A model generated the notes under the pieces. That model was not told the origin of the DNA and searched no databases. It saw only the letters and a program-made list of their open reading frames with translations. Shown here piece after piece: positions 1 to 5,592 of a stretch of DNA of 5,592 nt. The stretch lies in contig DMUE01000010.1 in assembly GCA_003476465.1 (NCBI GenBank), positions 497 through 6,088 on the forward strand, written 5' to 3'. This DNA comes from Microbacterium sp. GTDB lineage: Bacteria > Actinomycetota > Actinomycetes > Actinomycetales > Microbacteriaceae. How positions within the stretch are numbered: the stretch's first letter is position 1; every line of letters begins with the position of its first letter. The translations under genes and the position numbers were made by a program.

Positions 1-796
1 GCGCAGGCAGAGGCTCGGTCGCGATCATCGACGAGTTCATCGGCAGCACTGCGCGGTGCTGGCCTTTCAGGTCGGGAGTGAACCCCTCCGTGGCGCGCAG
101 CACGAACGAGGCGGTCACGGTGCCGCGATCGGTGAACGCGCGACCGGGCGTGATCTCGGTCACGTGCGTGTGCTCGTAGATCGGCACGCCCTGGCGCTCC
201 ACGACGGCGGCCAGCCCGCAAGCCAGCTTCGCCGTATGCAGGCGCGCGGCATGCGGATGCCACACCCCGCCGATCGCGTCCGCGACGGCGATCCGCGCAG
301 AGGTGGCCGCGGCATCCCATTCCTCGAGGTCTGTGTCCGGCCACGTGCGCTCGTCCGCCGCGAATGCGCGGAGCCTGGACAGCTGTGCGGGGCTCCGGGC
401 GATGTTCAGCTCGCCGCCCTTGACGATGTCGGCATCGATCCCCTCGCGCGAAGCGACAGCGACGACCTCGTCCACGGTGTCGTTGAGGGTGCGCTGCTGC
501 GCGATCGCGGCATCCCGCCCGTGCGTCTTCGCATACTGCTCGCGCCCGCCGGTCACCGAGTTCGTCAGCCAGCCGCCGTTGCGGCCGGAGGCGCCGAACC
601 CGGCGAAGCGCTGTTCGAGCACCGCGATCCGCAAGTCGGGCTGGGCGCGCTTCAGGTAGTACGCGGTCCACAGTCCGGTGTAGCCCGCGCCGACGATGCA
701 GACATCGACATCGAGCGAACCAGGCAGCGCCGGTCGCGGCGACGGAGCACCACCGAGCTGCGCCCACCAGAACGAGACGGCGCCGTTGACCGTCAC
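1..796 (-). CDS. FAD-dependent oxidoreductase, DAO/PuuB-like (C-terminus beyond window)
   Basis: This frame starts at a GTG (796-794) and stays open to the window edge, giving 265 visible residues of a family that is usually about 440-480 long. It is the DAO-type (glycine/D-amino acid oxidase) FAD fold. The dinucleotide-binding glycines IVGAGYTGLW lie at residues 34-43, the ribose-binding acidic residue is E61 at the end of the next strand, and GFGASGRNGGW at 66-76 is typical of the gamma-glutamylputrescine oxidoreductase (PuuB/OrdL) group. A short lead with FWWAQLGG (residues 9-16) precedes the fold, as in many actinobacterial homologues. Members oxidise amines or amino acids in the cytoplasm using O2 and release H2O2. 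The start overlaps the stop of the upstream regulator as GTGA, implying co-transcription and coupled translation; no strong Shine-Dalgarno is seen. The polyamine/GABA setting supports an amine substrate, but the exact substrate is inference. The substrate-binding half is mostly missing, so PuuB function is not proven. Confidence 0.88.
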   Translation of the reverse strand, partial: MTVNGAVSFWWAQLGGAPSPRPALPGSLDVDVCIVGAGYTGLWTAYYLKRAQPDLRIAVLEQRFAGFGASGRNGGWLTNSVTGGREQYAKTHGRDAAIAQQRTLNDTVDEVVAVASREGIDADIVKGGELNIARSPAQLSRLRAFAADERTWPDTDLEEWDAAATSARIAVADAIGGVWHPHAARLHTAKLACGLAAVVERQGVPIYEHTHVTEITPGRAFTDRGTVTASFVLRATEGFTPDLKGQHRAVLPMNSSMIATEPLPA

Positions 797-2337
797 GCTG
801 CGGATCCGGAGGTCAGGCGCAGCGCGGCCCAGACTTCGGCCCGCGCGGCGAAGGAGCCGAGGTCGACTTCGAGAGCGCGTTCGGCAGCCGCGATGCGCGC
901 TCGGACGGTATGCCGGTGCACCCCTATGGCGCGGGCGGTGGCCTCGTGCGAACAGTCGTTCGCGAGCCACACCCGGATGGTCTCGAGCAGCGCAGTGCCC
1001 TGATCCTGGTCGTGGTGCACCAGTGGGGCCAGTACGGCCGCAGCCACGGTCCGCACCTCGGGCGACGGGGGGACCGACAGCACGCCGCTGCGGGCGATGT
1101 CGGCGAAATGACTGACCCGCGGGCCGCCGCGGTCGCGAGCGAGCTGAGCCTGGTCGGTCCCGGTCGCGAATGCGTCGTACCCGACCGGATCCGAGACGCC
1201 TATACGCTCATCGAAGCGCTCCGCGAACTCTTCGAGCAGAGCCGCGTCCGAAACGGCGACCACGAGCACGAGGCCGTCGTCGCCGCGCCCGAAGAAGAGC
1301 CCGCCGTGCCGATCATCCGCGCGCAGCTCGAGCCACTCCCGGACGGCGTCGCGGCGTCCTGCGGCCGCATCGGTCATGGCCACCAGGAGGGGCGCTGCCG
1401 GCAGCCCGCCCCAGAGATCGCGGGCGACACGACGAGCGAGGGCGGGGTCGTTACCCAGCAGGGAGTGCACCAGTCCCGCGCGCAGGAGCGTCCGCGCGCG
1501 ATCGAGCCCCTGCTGCTGCTCGAGCGCGAGCCCGGCCATCGCGACGACGGCGGTCACGACGCCACGGCCCTCCTGGTCGAGATCGCCGGCGGTCATGGCG
1601 ATCACGCCGCGCAGGTGCCCGCCGCGCCCCAAGGTCTGCAGCGTGAAGGGCATACCGCCGATGCGCAGTGACGACGCCGCACGGGCGCCCCGGCGCAGCA
1701 CGACGCCGACTTCGGTGCCCAGCTCCTCGGCGACGTCGGGGTCGAGTGCCGACGGATGCTCGCGCGTCAGCGTCCCCGCGGCGTCGTACATGCCGACCCA
1801 TGCGTCGAGCTGGCGCGCGAGTTCGGCGAGCGTCGCGCCCAGCCCATCGGGGCGGAGAGCGGCGAGCGAGATGGCCTTCTGCGCGGCGAGCGCCCAGCTG
1901 CGCCGCGCGTACGACTGCGCGGCGATCGCCTCGGCGCCCGCGCGGGCCACCGCGATGAACGGTGTGCGATACGGGACTTCGAAAAGCGGCATCCGCGCGT
2001 CACGGCACGCTTCGGCCAGCACGGGCGGGATGCCGTCGCGCACGACCTCGGTGCCGAAGCCGAGTCCGACGACCCCGCGTGCGGACAGGCGCCGCACGTA
2101 GGCGCGGTACATGTCGGGATCGTCTTCCGCACCCTGGAACTGGGTGCCGGTGGTCAACAGGGCGAGGCCCTCGGACAGGAACGGCGTCGGGTCGGCGAGG
2201 TCGGAACTGTGCACCCAGCGGATCGGCGCATCGAGCGCTCCGTCGCCGAGATCGGCGGGTTCGCCCTCCAGGCGCAAGTGCAGATCGCGTCGACCCAGCA
2301 GTGCGCGCAGGGTGGGCGCGTCGGCCGTCGTCGCCAT
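793..2337 (-). CDS. PucR-family transcriptional regulator (putative GABA/polyamine regulator)
   Basis: This is a 514-residue cytoplasmic DNA-binding regulator with the PucR layout. An N-terminal PucR domain spans about residues 8-135. A middle sensor-like region follows, then a degenerate GGDEF-like domain at about 290-425, then a C-terminal HTH_30 domain from about 450. In the last of these, HEATARAIGVHRHTVRARI (about 464-482) is the helix-turn-helix. Length and order fit the family. The ATG at 2337 is chosen because CGGAGA sits 5 bases upstream; an in-frame ATG at 2391 lacks such a site and lies in the operator region. The gene is divergent from gabT and couples to the downstream oxidoreductase through a GTGA overlap. 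PucR-type regulators often control nitrogen-compound catabolism, and C. glutamicum GabR, of this family, activates gabTDP in response to GABA. By context this protein probably senses GABA or a related metabolite and acts on the shared spacer, possibly also on its own promoter. The ligand is not readable from the sequence. Confidence 0.92.
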   Translation of the reverse strand: MATTADAPTLRALLGRRDLHLRLEGEPADLGDGALDAPIRWVHSSDLADPTPFLSEGLALLTTGTQFQGAEDDPDMYRAYVRRLSARGVVGLGFGTEVVRDGIPPVLAEACRDARMPLFEVPYRTPFIAVARAGAEAIAAQSYARRSWALAAQKAISLAALRPDGLGATLAELARQLDAWVGMYDAAGTLTREHPSALDPDVAEELGTEVGVVLRRGARAASSLRIGGMPFTLQTLGRGGHLRGVIAMTAGDLDQEGRGVVTAVVAMAGLALEQQQGLDRARTLLRAGLVHSLLGNDPALARRVARDLWGGLPAAPLLVAMTDAAAGRRDAVREWLELRADDRHGGLFFGRGDDGLVLVVAVSDAALLEEFAERFDERIGVSDPVGYDAFATGTDQAQLARDRGGPRVSHFADIARSGVLSVPPSPEVRTVAAAVLAPLVHHDQDQGTALLETIRVWLANDCSHEATARAIGVHRHTVRARIAAAERALEVDLGSFAARAEVWAALRLTSGSAA

Positions 2338-2342
2338 GCGGG

Positions 2343-2348
2343 TCTCCG
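2343..2348 (-). promoter_or_regulatory. Shine-Dalgarno site for the PucR-family gene
   Basis: On the minus strand CGGAGA stands 5 bases before the ATG at 2337. It decides the start against the in-frame ATG at 2391, which would add 18 residues encoded by the operator-like spacer. Confidence 0.65.
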
Positions 2349-2350
2349 AT

Positions 2351-2393
2351 CGATGTACGGGAAGTACGGTTGCTACCCCCAGAATGTACATCG
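2351..2393. promoter_or_regulatory. Candidate operator: perfect 8-base inverted repeat in divergent spacer
   Basis: CGATGTAC at 2351-2358 and GTACATCG at 2386-2393 are exact reverse complements separated by 27 bases. The GTAC cores are 31 bases apart, close to three helical turns, so both half-sites would face the same side of the DNA. A third GTAC at 2364-2367 makes a direct repeat, GTACGG-GAA-GTACGG, with the left arm. The right arm is centred about 47 bases upstream of the expected gabT transcription start, a usual place for an activator. On the opposite strand the right arm overlaps TACATT (2388-2383), a weak TAnnnT -10 candidate for the regulator gene, which would allow self-control. The repeat is seen directly; binding by the adjacent PucR-type protein is inferred. 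Confidence 0.5.
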
Positions 2394-2423
2394 CGGCGCG
2401 TGCGGCCGCGGCATCCTTCCCCC

Positions 2424-2429
2424 TACGCT
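2424..2429 (+). promoter_or_regulatory. gabT: Candidate -10 box of gabT, implying a leaderless mRNA
   Basis: TACGCT fits the actinobacterial TAnnnT -10 pattern and ends 7 bases before the gabT ATG at 2437. A start of transcription 6-8 bases after the box would fall on or next to the A of the ATG. There is no Shine-Dalgarno in front of this ATG, which agrees with a leaderless transcript. No good -35 hexamer is seen around 2400-2406, as expected for an activator-dependent promoter. Confidence 0.5.
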
Positions 2430-2436
2430 CGCGACC

Positions 2437-3804
2437 ATGAGCACGACTGCCACCGACACCCTGACGGCTTCCTCCCCTCTCGGCGGACCCACGCTTCCGC
2501 AGGAGCGGCGCATGGTCACGAGCATCCCCGGGCCGCGCTCGCAGGAGCTGCTCGCCCGCAAGGCTGCGGCGGTCGCCGCGGGCGTCGGGCACACCGTTCC
2601 GATCCAGGCCGTCGCCGCGGGCGGCGGAGTCGTGGTGGACGCGGACGGCAATTCGCTCATCGACCTCGGCGCCGGCATCGCGGTCACCACGCTCGGCAAC
2701 GCGCACCCCAAGGTGGTCGCGGCCGTGCAGGAGCAGGTCGCCCAGTTCACCCACACCTGCTTCATGGTCTCGCCGTACGAGTCCTACGTCGCCGTCGCCG
2801 AGGCGCTGAACCGCATCACGCCGGGCGCGCACGCGAAGAAGAGCGCGCTGTTCAACTCGGGCGCCGAGGCGGTCGAGAACGCGGTGAAGATCGCCCGCAA
2901 GTACACCAAGAAGCAGGCGGTCGTCGCGTTCGACCACGGCTACCACGGCCGCACGAACCTCACGATGGCGCTGACGGCCAAGAGCATGCCGTACAAGAGC
3001 GGCTTCGGGCCGTTCGCCGCCGAGGTCTATCGTGCGCCGATGTCGTACCCGTTCCGCGATGGGCTGAGCGGGGCGGATGCCGCGAAGAAGGCCATCTCGG
3101 TGATCGAGAAGCAGATCGGGGCGGATAACCTCGCCGCGATCATCATCGAGCCGATTCAGGGCGAGGGCGGCTTCATCGTCCCCGCCGACGGCTTCCTTCC
3201 GGCGCTCGTGAACTGGTGCCGGGCGAACAACGTTGTCTTCATCGCCGACGAGGTGCAGACCGGCTTCGCCCGCACGGGCGCGATGTTCGCGAGTGAGCGC
3301 TTCGGCATCGTGCCCGACCTGATCACGACCGCAAAGGGCATCGCCGGGGGGCTTCCGCTGGCCGCCGTGACCGGTCGCTCCGAGATCATGGACGCCTCGC
3401 ACGCCGGCGGACTCGGCGGCACGTACGGAGGGAACCCGATCGCATGCGCGGCGGCGATCGCCGCGATCGACGCCTTCGAGAGCGACGGACTCATCGAGCG
3501 TGCGAACGAGCTCGGCGCGGTCCTGACCGAGCGCCTCGCCGAGATCCAGGCCGCGGATCCGCGCCTGGGCGACATCCGCGGGCGGGGCGCGATGGTCGCC
3601 GCCGAGTTCGTCGATCCGGCGACGGGCGAGCCGGATGCCGGCCTCACCGCCGCTGTCGCGAAGGCGTGCATCGCCGAAGGCGTCATCGTGCTCACCTGCG
3701 GCACGTACGGCAACGTGATCCGCTTCCTCCCGCCGCTCTCGATCTCCGACGATCTGCTCCGCGAAGGCCTCGACGTCGTCGCCGCCGCGCTGAGCGCTGC
3801 ATGA
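2437..3804 (+). CDS. gabT: 4-aminobutyrate aminotransferase
   Basis: This is a 455-residue class III PLP aminotransferase that converts GABA and 2-oxoglutarate to succinate semialdehyde and glutamate in the cytoplasm. NSGAEAVENA at 140-149 binds the PLP phosphate side, and FDHGYHGRT (165-173) includes R172. EPIQGEGG begins at E238 and includes E243, and ADEVQTG holds D271, which contacts the pyridine nitrogen. TAKG places the Schiff-base lysine at K300, and R429 in GNVIRFLPPL fits the substrate-carboxylate arginine. Spacing between these residues agrees with E. coli GabT (R141, E211, D239, K268, R398). Long stretches, such as the GIAVTT, ITPG and MALTAKSMPYKSGFGPF regions, match mycobacterial GabT as I remember it. 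The ATG at 2437 is preferred because the QERRxVTxIPGP segment (residues 22-32) appears in homologues. An in-frame ATG at 2512 with AGGAG before it is the alternative and would give 430 residues. The gene leads the plus-strand group and is followed by puo after 81 bases. Confidence 0.96.
   Translation: MSTTATDTLTASSPLGGPTLPQERRMVTSIPGPRSQELLARKAAAVAAGVGHTVPIQAVAAGGGVVVDADGNSLIDLGAGIAVTTLGNAHPKVVAAVQEQVAQFTHTCFMVSPYESYVAVAEALNRITPGAHAKKSALFNSGAEAVENAVKIARKYTKKQAVVAFDHGYHGRTNLTMALTAKSMPYKSGFGPFAAEVYRAPMSYPFRDGLSGADAAKKAISVIEKQIGADNLAAIIIEPIQGEGGFIVPADGFLPALVNWCRANNVVFIADEVQTGFARTGAMFASERFGIVPDLITTAKGIAGGLPLAAVTGRSEIMDASHAGGLGGTYGGNPIACAAAIAAIDAFESDGLIERANELGAVLTERLAEIQAADPRLGDIRGRGAMVAAEFVDPATGEPDAGLTAAVAKACIAEGVIVLTCGTYGNVIRFLPPLSISDDLLREGLDVVAAALSAA
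2501..2505 (+). promoter_or_regulatory. gabT: Internal Shine-Dalgarno-like AGGAG before alternative gabT start
   Basis: AGGAG is followed by 6 bases and then an in-frame ATG at 2512 (MVTSIPGP). It could start a 430-residue GabT lacking the first 25 residues. The same bases encode the conserved Gln-Glu-Arg-Arg stretch, so the match may be a by-product of protein sequence. Confidence 0.3.
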
Positions 3805-3873
3805 GTCATCCGCGCAGGACCCGGTGGGGGGGCCGGGACCGGCGCGGTCTGGGTATTTCCCCGCACATCGAGC
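3805..3873 (+). other. gabT-puo intergenic gap with weak G-rich hairpin
   Basis: The 81-base gap between the two genes holds a small inverted repeat. CCCGG (3820-3824) can pair with CCGGG (3833-3837), extended by GG (3817-3818) with CC (3839-3840) across an A-A mismatch. The loop contains a run of seven G (3826-3832). No T-run follows, so this is not a convincing intrinsic terminator, and gabT and puo probably share a transcript. I see no clear promoter for puo here. Confidence 0.3.
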
Positions 3874-3880
3874 AAAGGAG
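3874..3880 (+). promoter_or_regulatory. puo: Strong Shine-Dalgarno of puo
   Basis: AAAGGAG lies 5 bases before the ATG at 3886. It is the best ribosome binding site in the window and fixes the puo start. It contrasts with gabT, which has none at its preferred start. Confidence 0.8.
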
Positions 3881-3885
3881 CCGAC

Positions 3886-5244
3886 ATGGTCGGGCTGAAC
3901 CGTGATGTCGTGATCGTGGGAGCTGGCGCCGCCGGGTTGACAGCTGCCAACGAGCTCAAGAAGGCGGGGTTCTCGGTGGCCGTGCTCGAGGCGCGCGACC
4001 GCGTCGGCGGGCGCCTGCACACCGACGTCATCGACGGCGCGATGCTCGAGATCGGCGGACAGTGGGTCTCACCAGACCAGGACGCCCTGATCGACACCGT
4101 GGCCGACCTCGGCCTCGAGACGTTCAGCCGCTACCGCGAGGGCGACAGCGTCTACATCGGCCCCGACGGCGTCTCCAGGCGCTTCACGGGTGAGATGTTC
4201 CCCGTCTCGGCCGCGACCGGGCGCGTGATCGCAGAGATCACCAACCGGCTCGACGCGATGGTGGCCGAGATCGACCCCGACCGTGCCTGGGCGCACCAGA
4301 ACGCGGCCGAGTGGGACTCGATCTCGTGGGATGCCTGGCTGCGGACGCAGACCGACGATGATGAGGCGGTGCGTAACCTCGCGTTCGCGACCGGACCCGC
4401 GATGCTCACCAAGCCGACCCACTCGTTCTCGCTCCTGCAGTCGCTGCTGATGGCGGCATCCGCCGGCGCGTACTCGCACTTGGTGGACGCCGACTTCATC
4501 CTCGACAAGCGGGTCGTCGGCGGACTCCAGCAGGTGCCCCTGCTCCTTGCCGAGCGCCTCGGCGAGGACGTCTTCCTCGAGCAGCCGGTGCGCACGCTCG
4601 AGTACGGCGACAGCGGCGTGACCGCGATCGCAGACGGCATGACGGTGCGGGCCCGGTTCGCGATCCTCGCCCTGCCGCCGAACCTCTACCCCCGCATCTC
4701 GTTCGTCCCCGCCCTGCCGCGCCTGCAGCACCAGATGCATCAGCACCTCTCGATGGGCTTCGTCATCAAGGTCCACGCCGTCTACGACCGTCCGTTCTGG
4801 CGCGAGCAGGGTCTGTCGGGCACCGCGTTCAGCCCGTACGAGCTCTCGCACGAGGCGTACGACAACACCAACCACGGAGACGAGCGCGGCACGCTGGTTG
4901 GCTTCGTCTCCGACCGCCTCGCCGACGACGTGTTCTGCATCTCGGCCGAGGAGCGCAAGGAGCGCATCCTCGAGTCGCTGTCGCACTACTACGGACCGGA
5001 GGCGAAGAACCCGATCGTCTACTACGAAAGCGACTGGGGCGCTGAGGAGTGGACCCGCGGAGCCTACGCGGTGAGCTTCGACCTCGGCGGCCTCCACCGC
5101 TACGGCGCCGACCTCCGCGAACCCGTCGGCCCGATCCACTTCGCCTGCAGCGACATGGCCGGCGCCGGCTACCAGCACGTCGACGGCGCGATCCGCATGG
5201 GGCGACTCGCCGCATCGAACATCATCGAGGAGGCCCGCGCATGA
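3886..5244 (+). CDS. puo: Putrescine oxidase (flavin amine oxidase)
   Basis: This 452-residue flavin monoamine oxidase oxidises putrescine with O2 and water to 4-aminobutanal, ammonia and H2O2. The N-terminal FAD site is VVIVGAGAAGL (8-18), with E35 ending the second strand, followed by ARDRVGGR (36-43). EIGGQWVSPDQ (55-65) follows. K295 in the GFVIKV stretch is the conserved lysine matching MAO-B Lys296. The C-terminal FAD-binding segment is AGYQHVDGAIRMG (427-439). Many blocks match Rhodococcus/Kocuria putrescine oxidases as I remember them: MLTKPTHSFS, DFILDKRVVGG, RLQHQMHQHLS, YDNTNH and WTRGAYA. E323 in HEAYDNTN is the likely counterpart of Glu324, reported as important for diamine binding in the R. 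erythropolis enzyme; the one-residue offset needs an alignment. There is no signal peptide, so it acts in the cytoplasm. Its product is one dehydrogenase step from GABA, the substrate of GabT encoded just upstream. Other primary amines are possible substrates, but putrescine is the strong call. Confidence 0.94.
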   Translation: MVGLNRDVVIVGAGAAGLTAANELKKAGFSVAVLEARDRVGGRLHTDVIDGAMLEIGGQWVSPDQDALIDTVADLGLETFSRYREGDSVYIGPDGVSRRFTGEMFPVSAATGRVIAEITNRLDAMVAEIDPDRAWAHQNAAEWDSISWDAWLRTQTDDDEAVRNLAFATGPAMLTKPTHSFSLLQSLLMAASAGAYSHLVDADFILDKRVVGGLQQVPLLLAERLGEDVFLEQPVRTLEYGDSGVTAIADGMTVRARFAILALPPNLYPRISFVPALPRLQHQMHQHLSMGFVIKVHAVYDRPFWREQGLSGTAFSPYELSHEAYDNTNHGDERGTLVGFVSDRLADDVFCISAEERKERILESLSHYYGPEAKNPIVYYESDWGAEEWTRGAYAVSFDLGGLHRYGADLREPVGPIHFACSDMAGAGYQHVDGAIRMGRLAASNIIEEARA

Positions 5245-5592
5245 GCGGTCACATCGTCGTCGGCTACACAGCCACCGAAGCCGGAGAGGATGCCGTGGCC
5301 CTCGGTGCGCGCCTGGCCGCGGCATCCGGATCCGAGCTCGAGGTGGTGGTCGTGCTCCGGGCGTCACCCATCTCCCGAACGTGCGGTTCGCCGACTCGTT
5401 CGCCGAGGGCCTCGTGGCAGCCGCCGACGAGTTCGGCGCGTCGCACATCGTCGTGGGCGCCGCCAACGGCGGGATCCGGGGCCGACACCGGCTCGGATCG
5501 GTCGCGACCGAACTGCTGCACTCATCCCACGTGCCCGTCGTGCTCGCGCCGGAGGGCTCGCGGCGCATCGACCCCGCCACCGGCGTGACCCG
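5241..5592 (+). pseudogene. Universal stress protein (UspA family), internal deletion and frameshift, runs off window
   Basis: The ATG at 5241 overlaps the puo stop (ATGA), so the gene is translationally coupled to puo. The first 40 or so codons read as a normal UspA start: strand HIVVGY (residues 4-9), a helix with AVALGARLAAASG (19-31), then strand LEVVVVL (33-39). After about 5360 this frame turns into Arg/Pro/Ser-rich shadow sequence and stops at 5586-5588 (115 residues). The rest of a UspA domain is in another frame from about 5357: APGVTH, VRFADSFAEG, then SHIVVGAANGG (5441-5473), RGRHRLGS (5477-5500) and HVPVVLAPEG. That frame stays open to the window end. About 35-40 residues normally lying between the second strand and this part (a loop and helix) are absent. 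So a deletion of roughly 110 bases, not a multiple of three, is likely. It could be a true pseudogene or a sequence/assembly error. Actinobacterial relatives often carry two Usp domains, and a second one may follow outside the window. Confidence 0.72.

Noticed and set aside
56..1671. Plus-strand frames opposite the oxidoreductase and regulator (56-1003, 910-1671)
   Set aside because: They are shadows of the minus-strand genes. Composition is Arg/Ala/Gly-rich, with no domains or ribosome binding sites.
2337..2391. Alternative regulator start at the ATG at 2391
   Set aside because: It lacks a Shine-Dalgarno, and its 18 extra residues would be encoded by the inverted-repeat spacer. The ATG at 2337 has CGGAGA 5 bases upstream.
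1756..2436. In-frame open extension upstream of gabT
   Set aside because: It is the antisense of the PucR-family gene; GabT homology begins only after 2437.
3817..3840. Intrinsic terminator between gabT and puo
   Set aside because: The stem is short with a mismatch, and no T-run follows; it does not meet the usual pattern.
793..4020. Very long minus-strand open frame of 1075 codons
   Set aside because: Only the part from 2337 down is a recognisable protein. The upstream part is the antisense of gabT in a GC-rich codon pattern, and shows no domain sense.
4069..5580. 503-codon minus-strand frame opposite puo and the Usp gene
   Set aside because: The sense strand encodes a clear putrescine oxidase with motifs along its whole length. 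The antisense product is low-complexity Arg/Val/Asp-rich text without recognisable motifs.
1..5592. CRISPR array, transposon, tRNA/rRNA or a novel defence-type system
   Set aside because: I saw no regular repeats, terminal inverted repeats, transposase motifs or RNA gene signatures. All intact genes belong to known metabolic and regulatory families.

Overview
The window reads as chromosomal DNA of a high-GC actinobacterium, most likely of the Microbacteriaceae and possibly Microbacterium. All reading frames have strongly GC-biased third positions. The proteins resemble actinobacterial families that I know from memory (mycobacterial-type GabT, Rhodococcus/Kocuria-type putrescine oxidase), and Asp-Ala pairs are often written GAT GCC. 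The genus is an inference from style, not a proven assignment.

Layout: two divergent gene groups share a 99-base spacer (2338-2436). To the left, on the minus strand, lie a PucR-family transcriptional regulator (2337 to 793) and a FAD-dependent amine/amino-acid oxidoreductase related to the PuuB group. The oxidoreductase starts at 796, overlaps the regulator's stop codon by 4 bases, and runs off the window edge. To the right, on the plus strand, lie a 4-aminobutyrate aminotransferase (gabT, 2437-3804), a putrescine oxidase (puo, 3886-5244), and a universal stress protein gene that overlaps the puo stop by 4 bases. That last gene is disrupted by an apparent internal deletion plus frameshift and runs to the window end.

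Together the genes describe a putrescine-to-GABA-to-succinate-semialdehyde catabolic locus. Puo oxidises putrescine to 4-aminobutanal with release of ammonia and hydrogen peroxide. An aldehyde dehydrogenase, not in the window, would make GABA. GabT moves the amino group to 2-oxoglutarate. The PucR-type protein is the obvious candidate regulator, comparable to the PucR-type GabR that activates gab genes in Corynebacterium glutamicum. The shared spacer holds a perfect 8-base inverted repeat with its half-sites about three helical turns apart, a good operator candidate. A TAnnnT -10 box directly before the gabT ATG suggests a leaderless gabT transcript.

The enzymes are known families. I see no CRISPR array, mobile element, RNA gene or clearly novel system. 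The points most worth checking are the operator architecture, the gabT start (leaderless versus internal Shine-Dalgarno-led), and the broken stress-protein gene.
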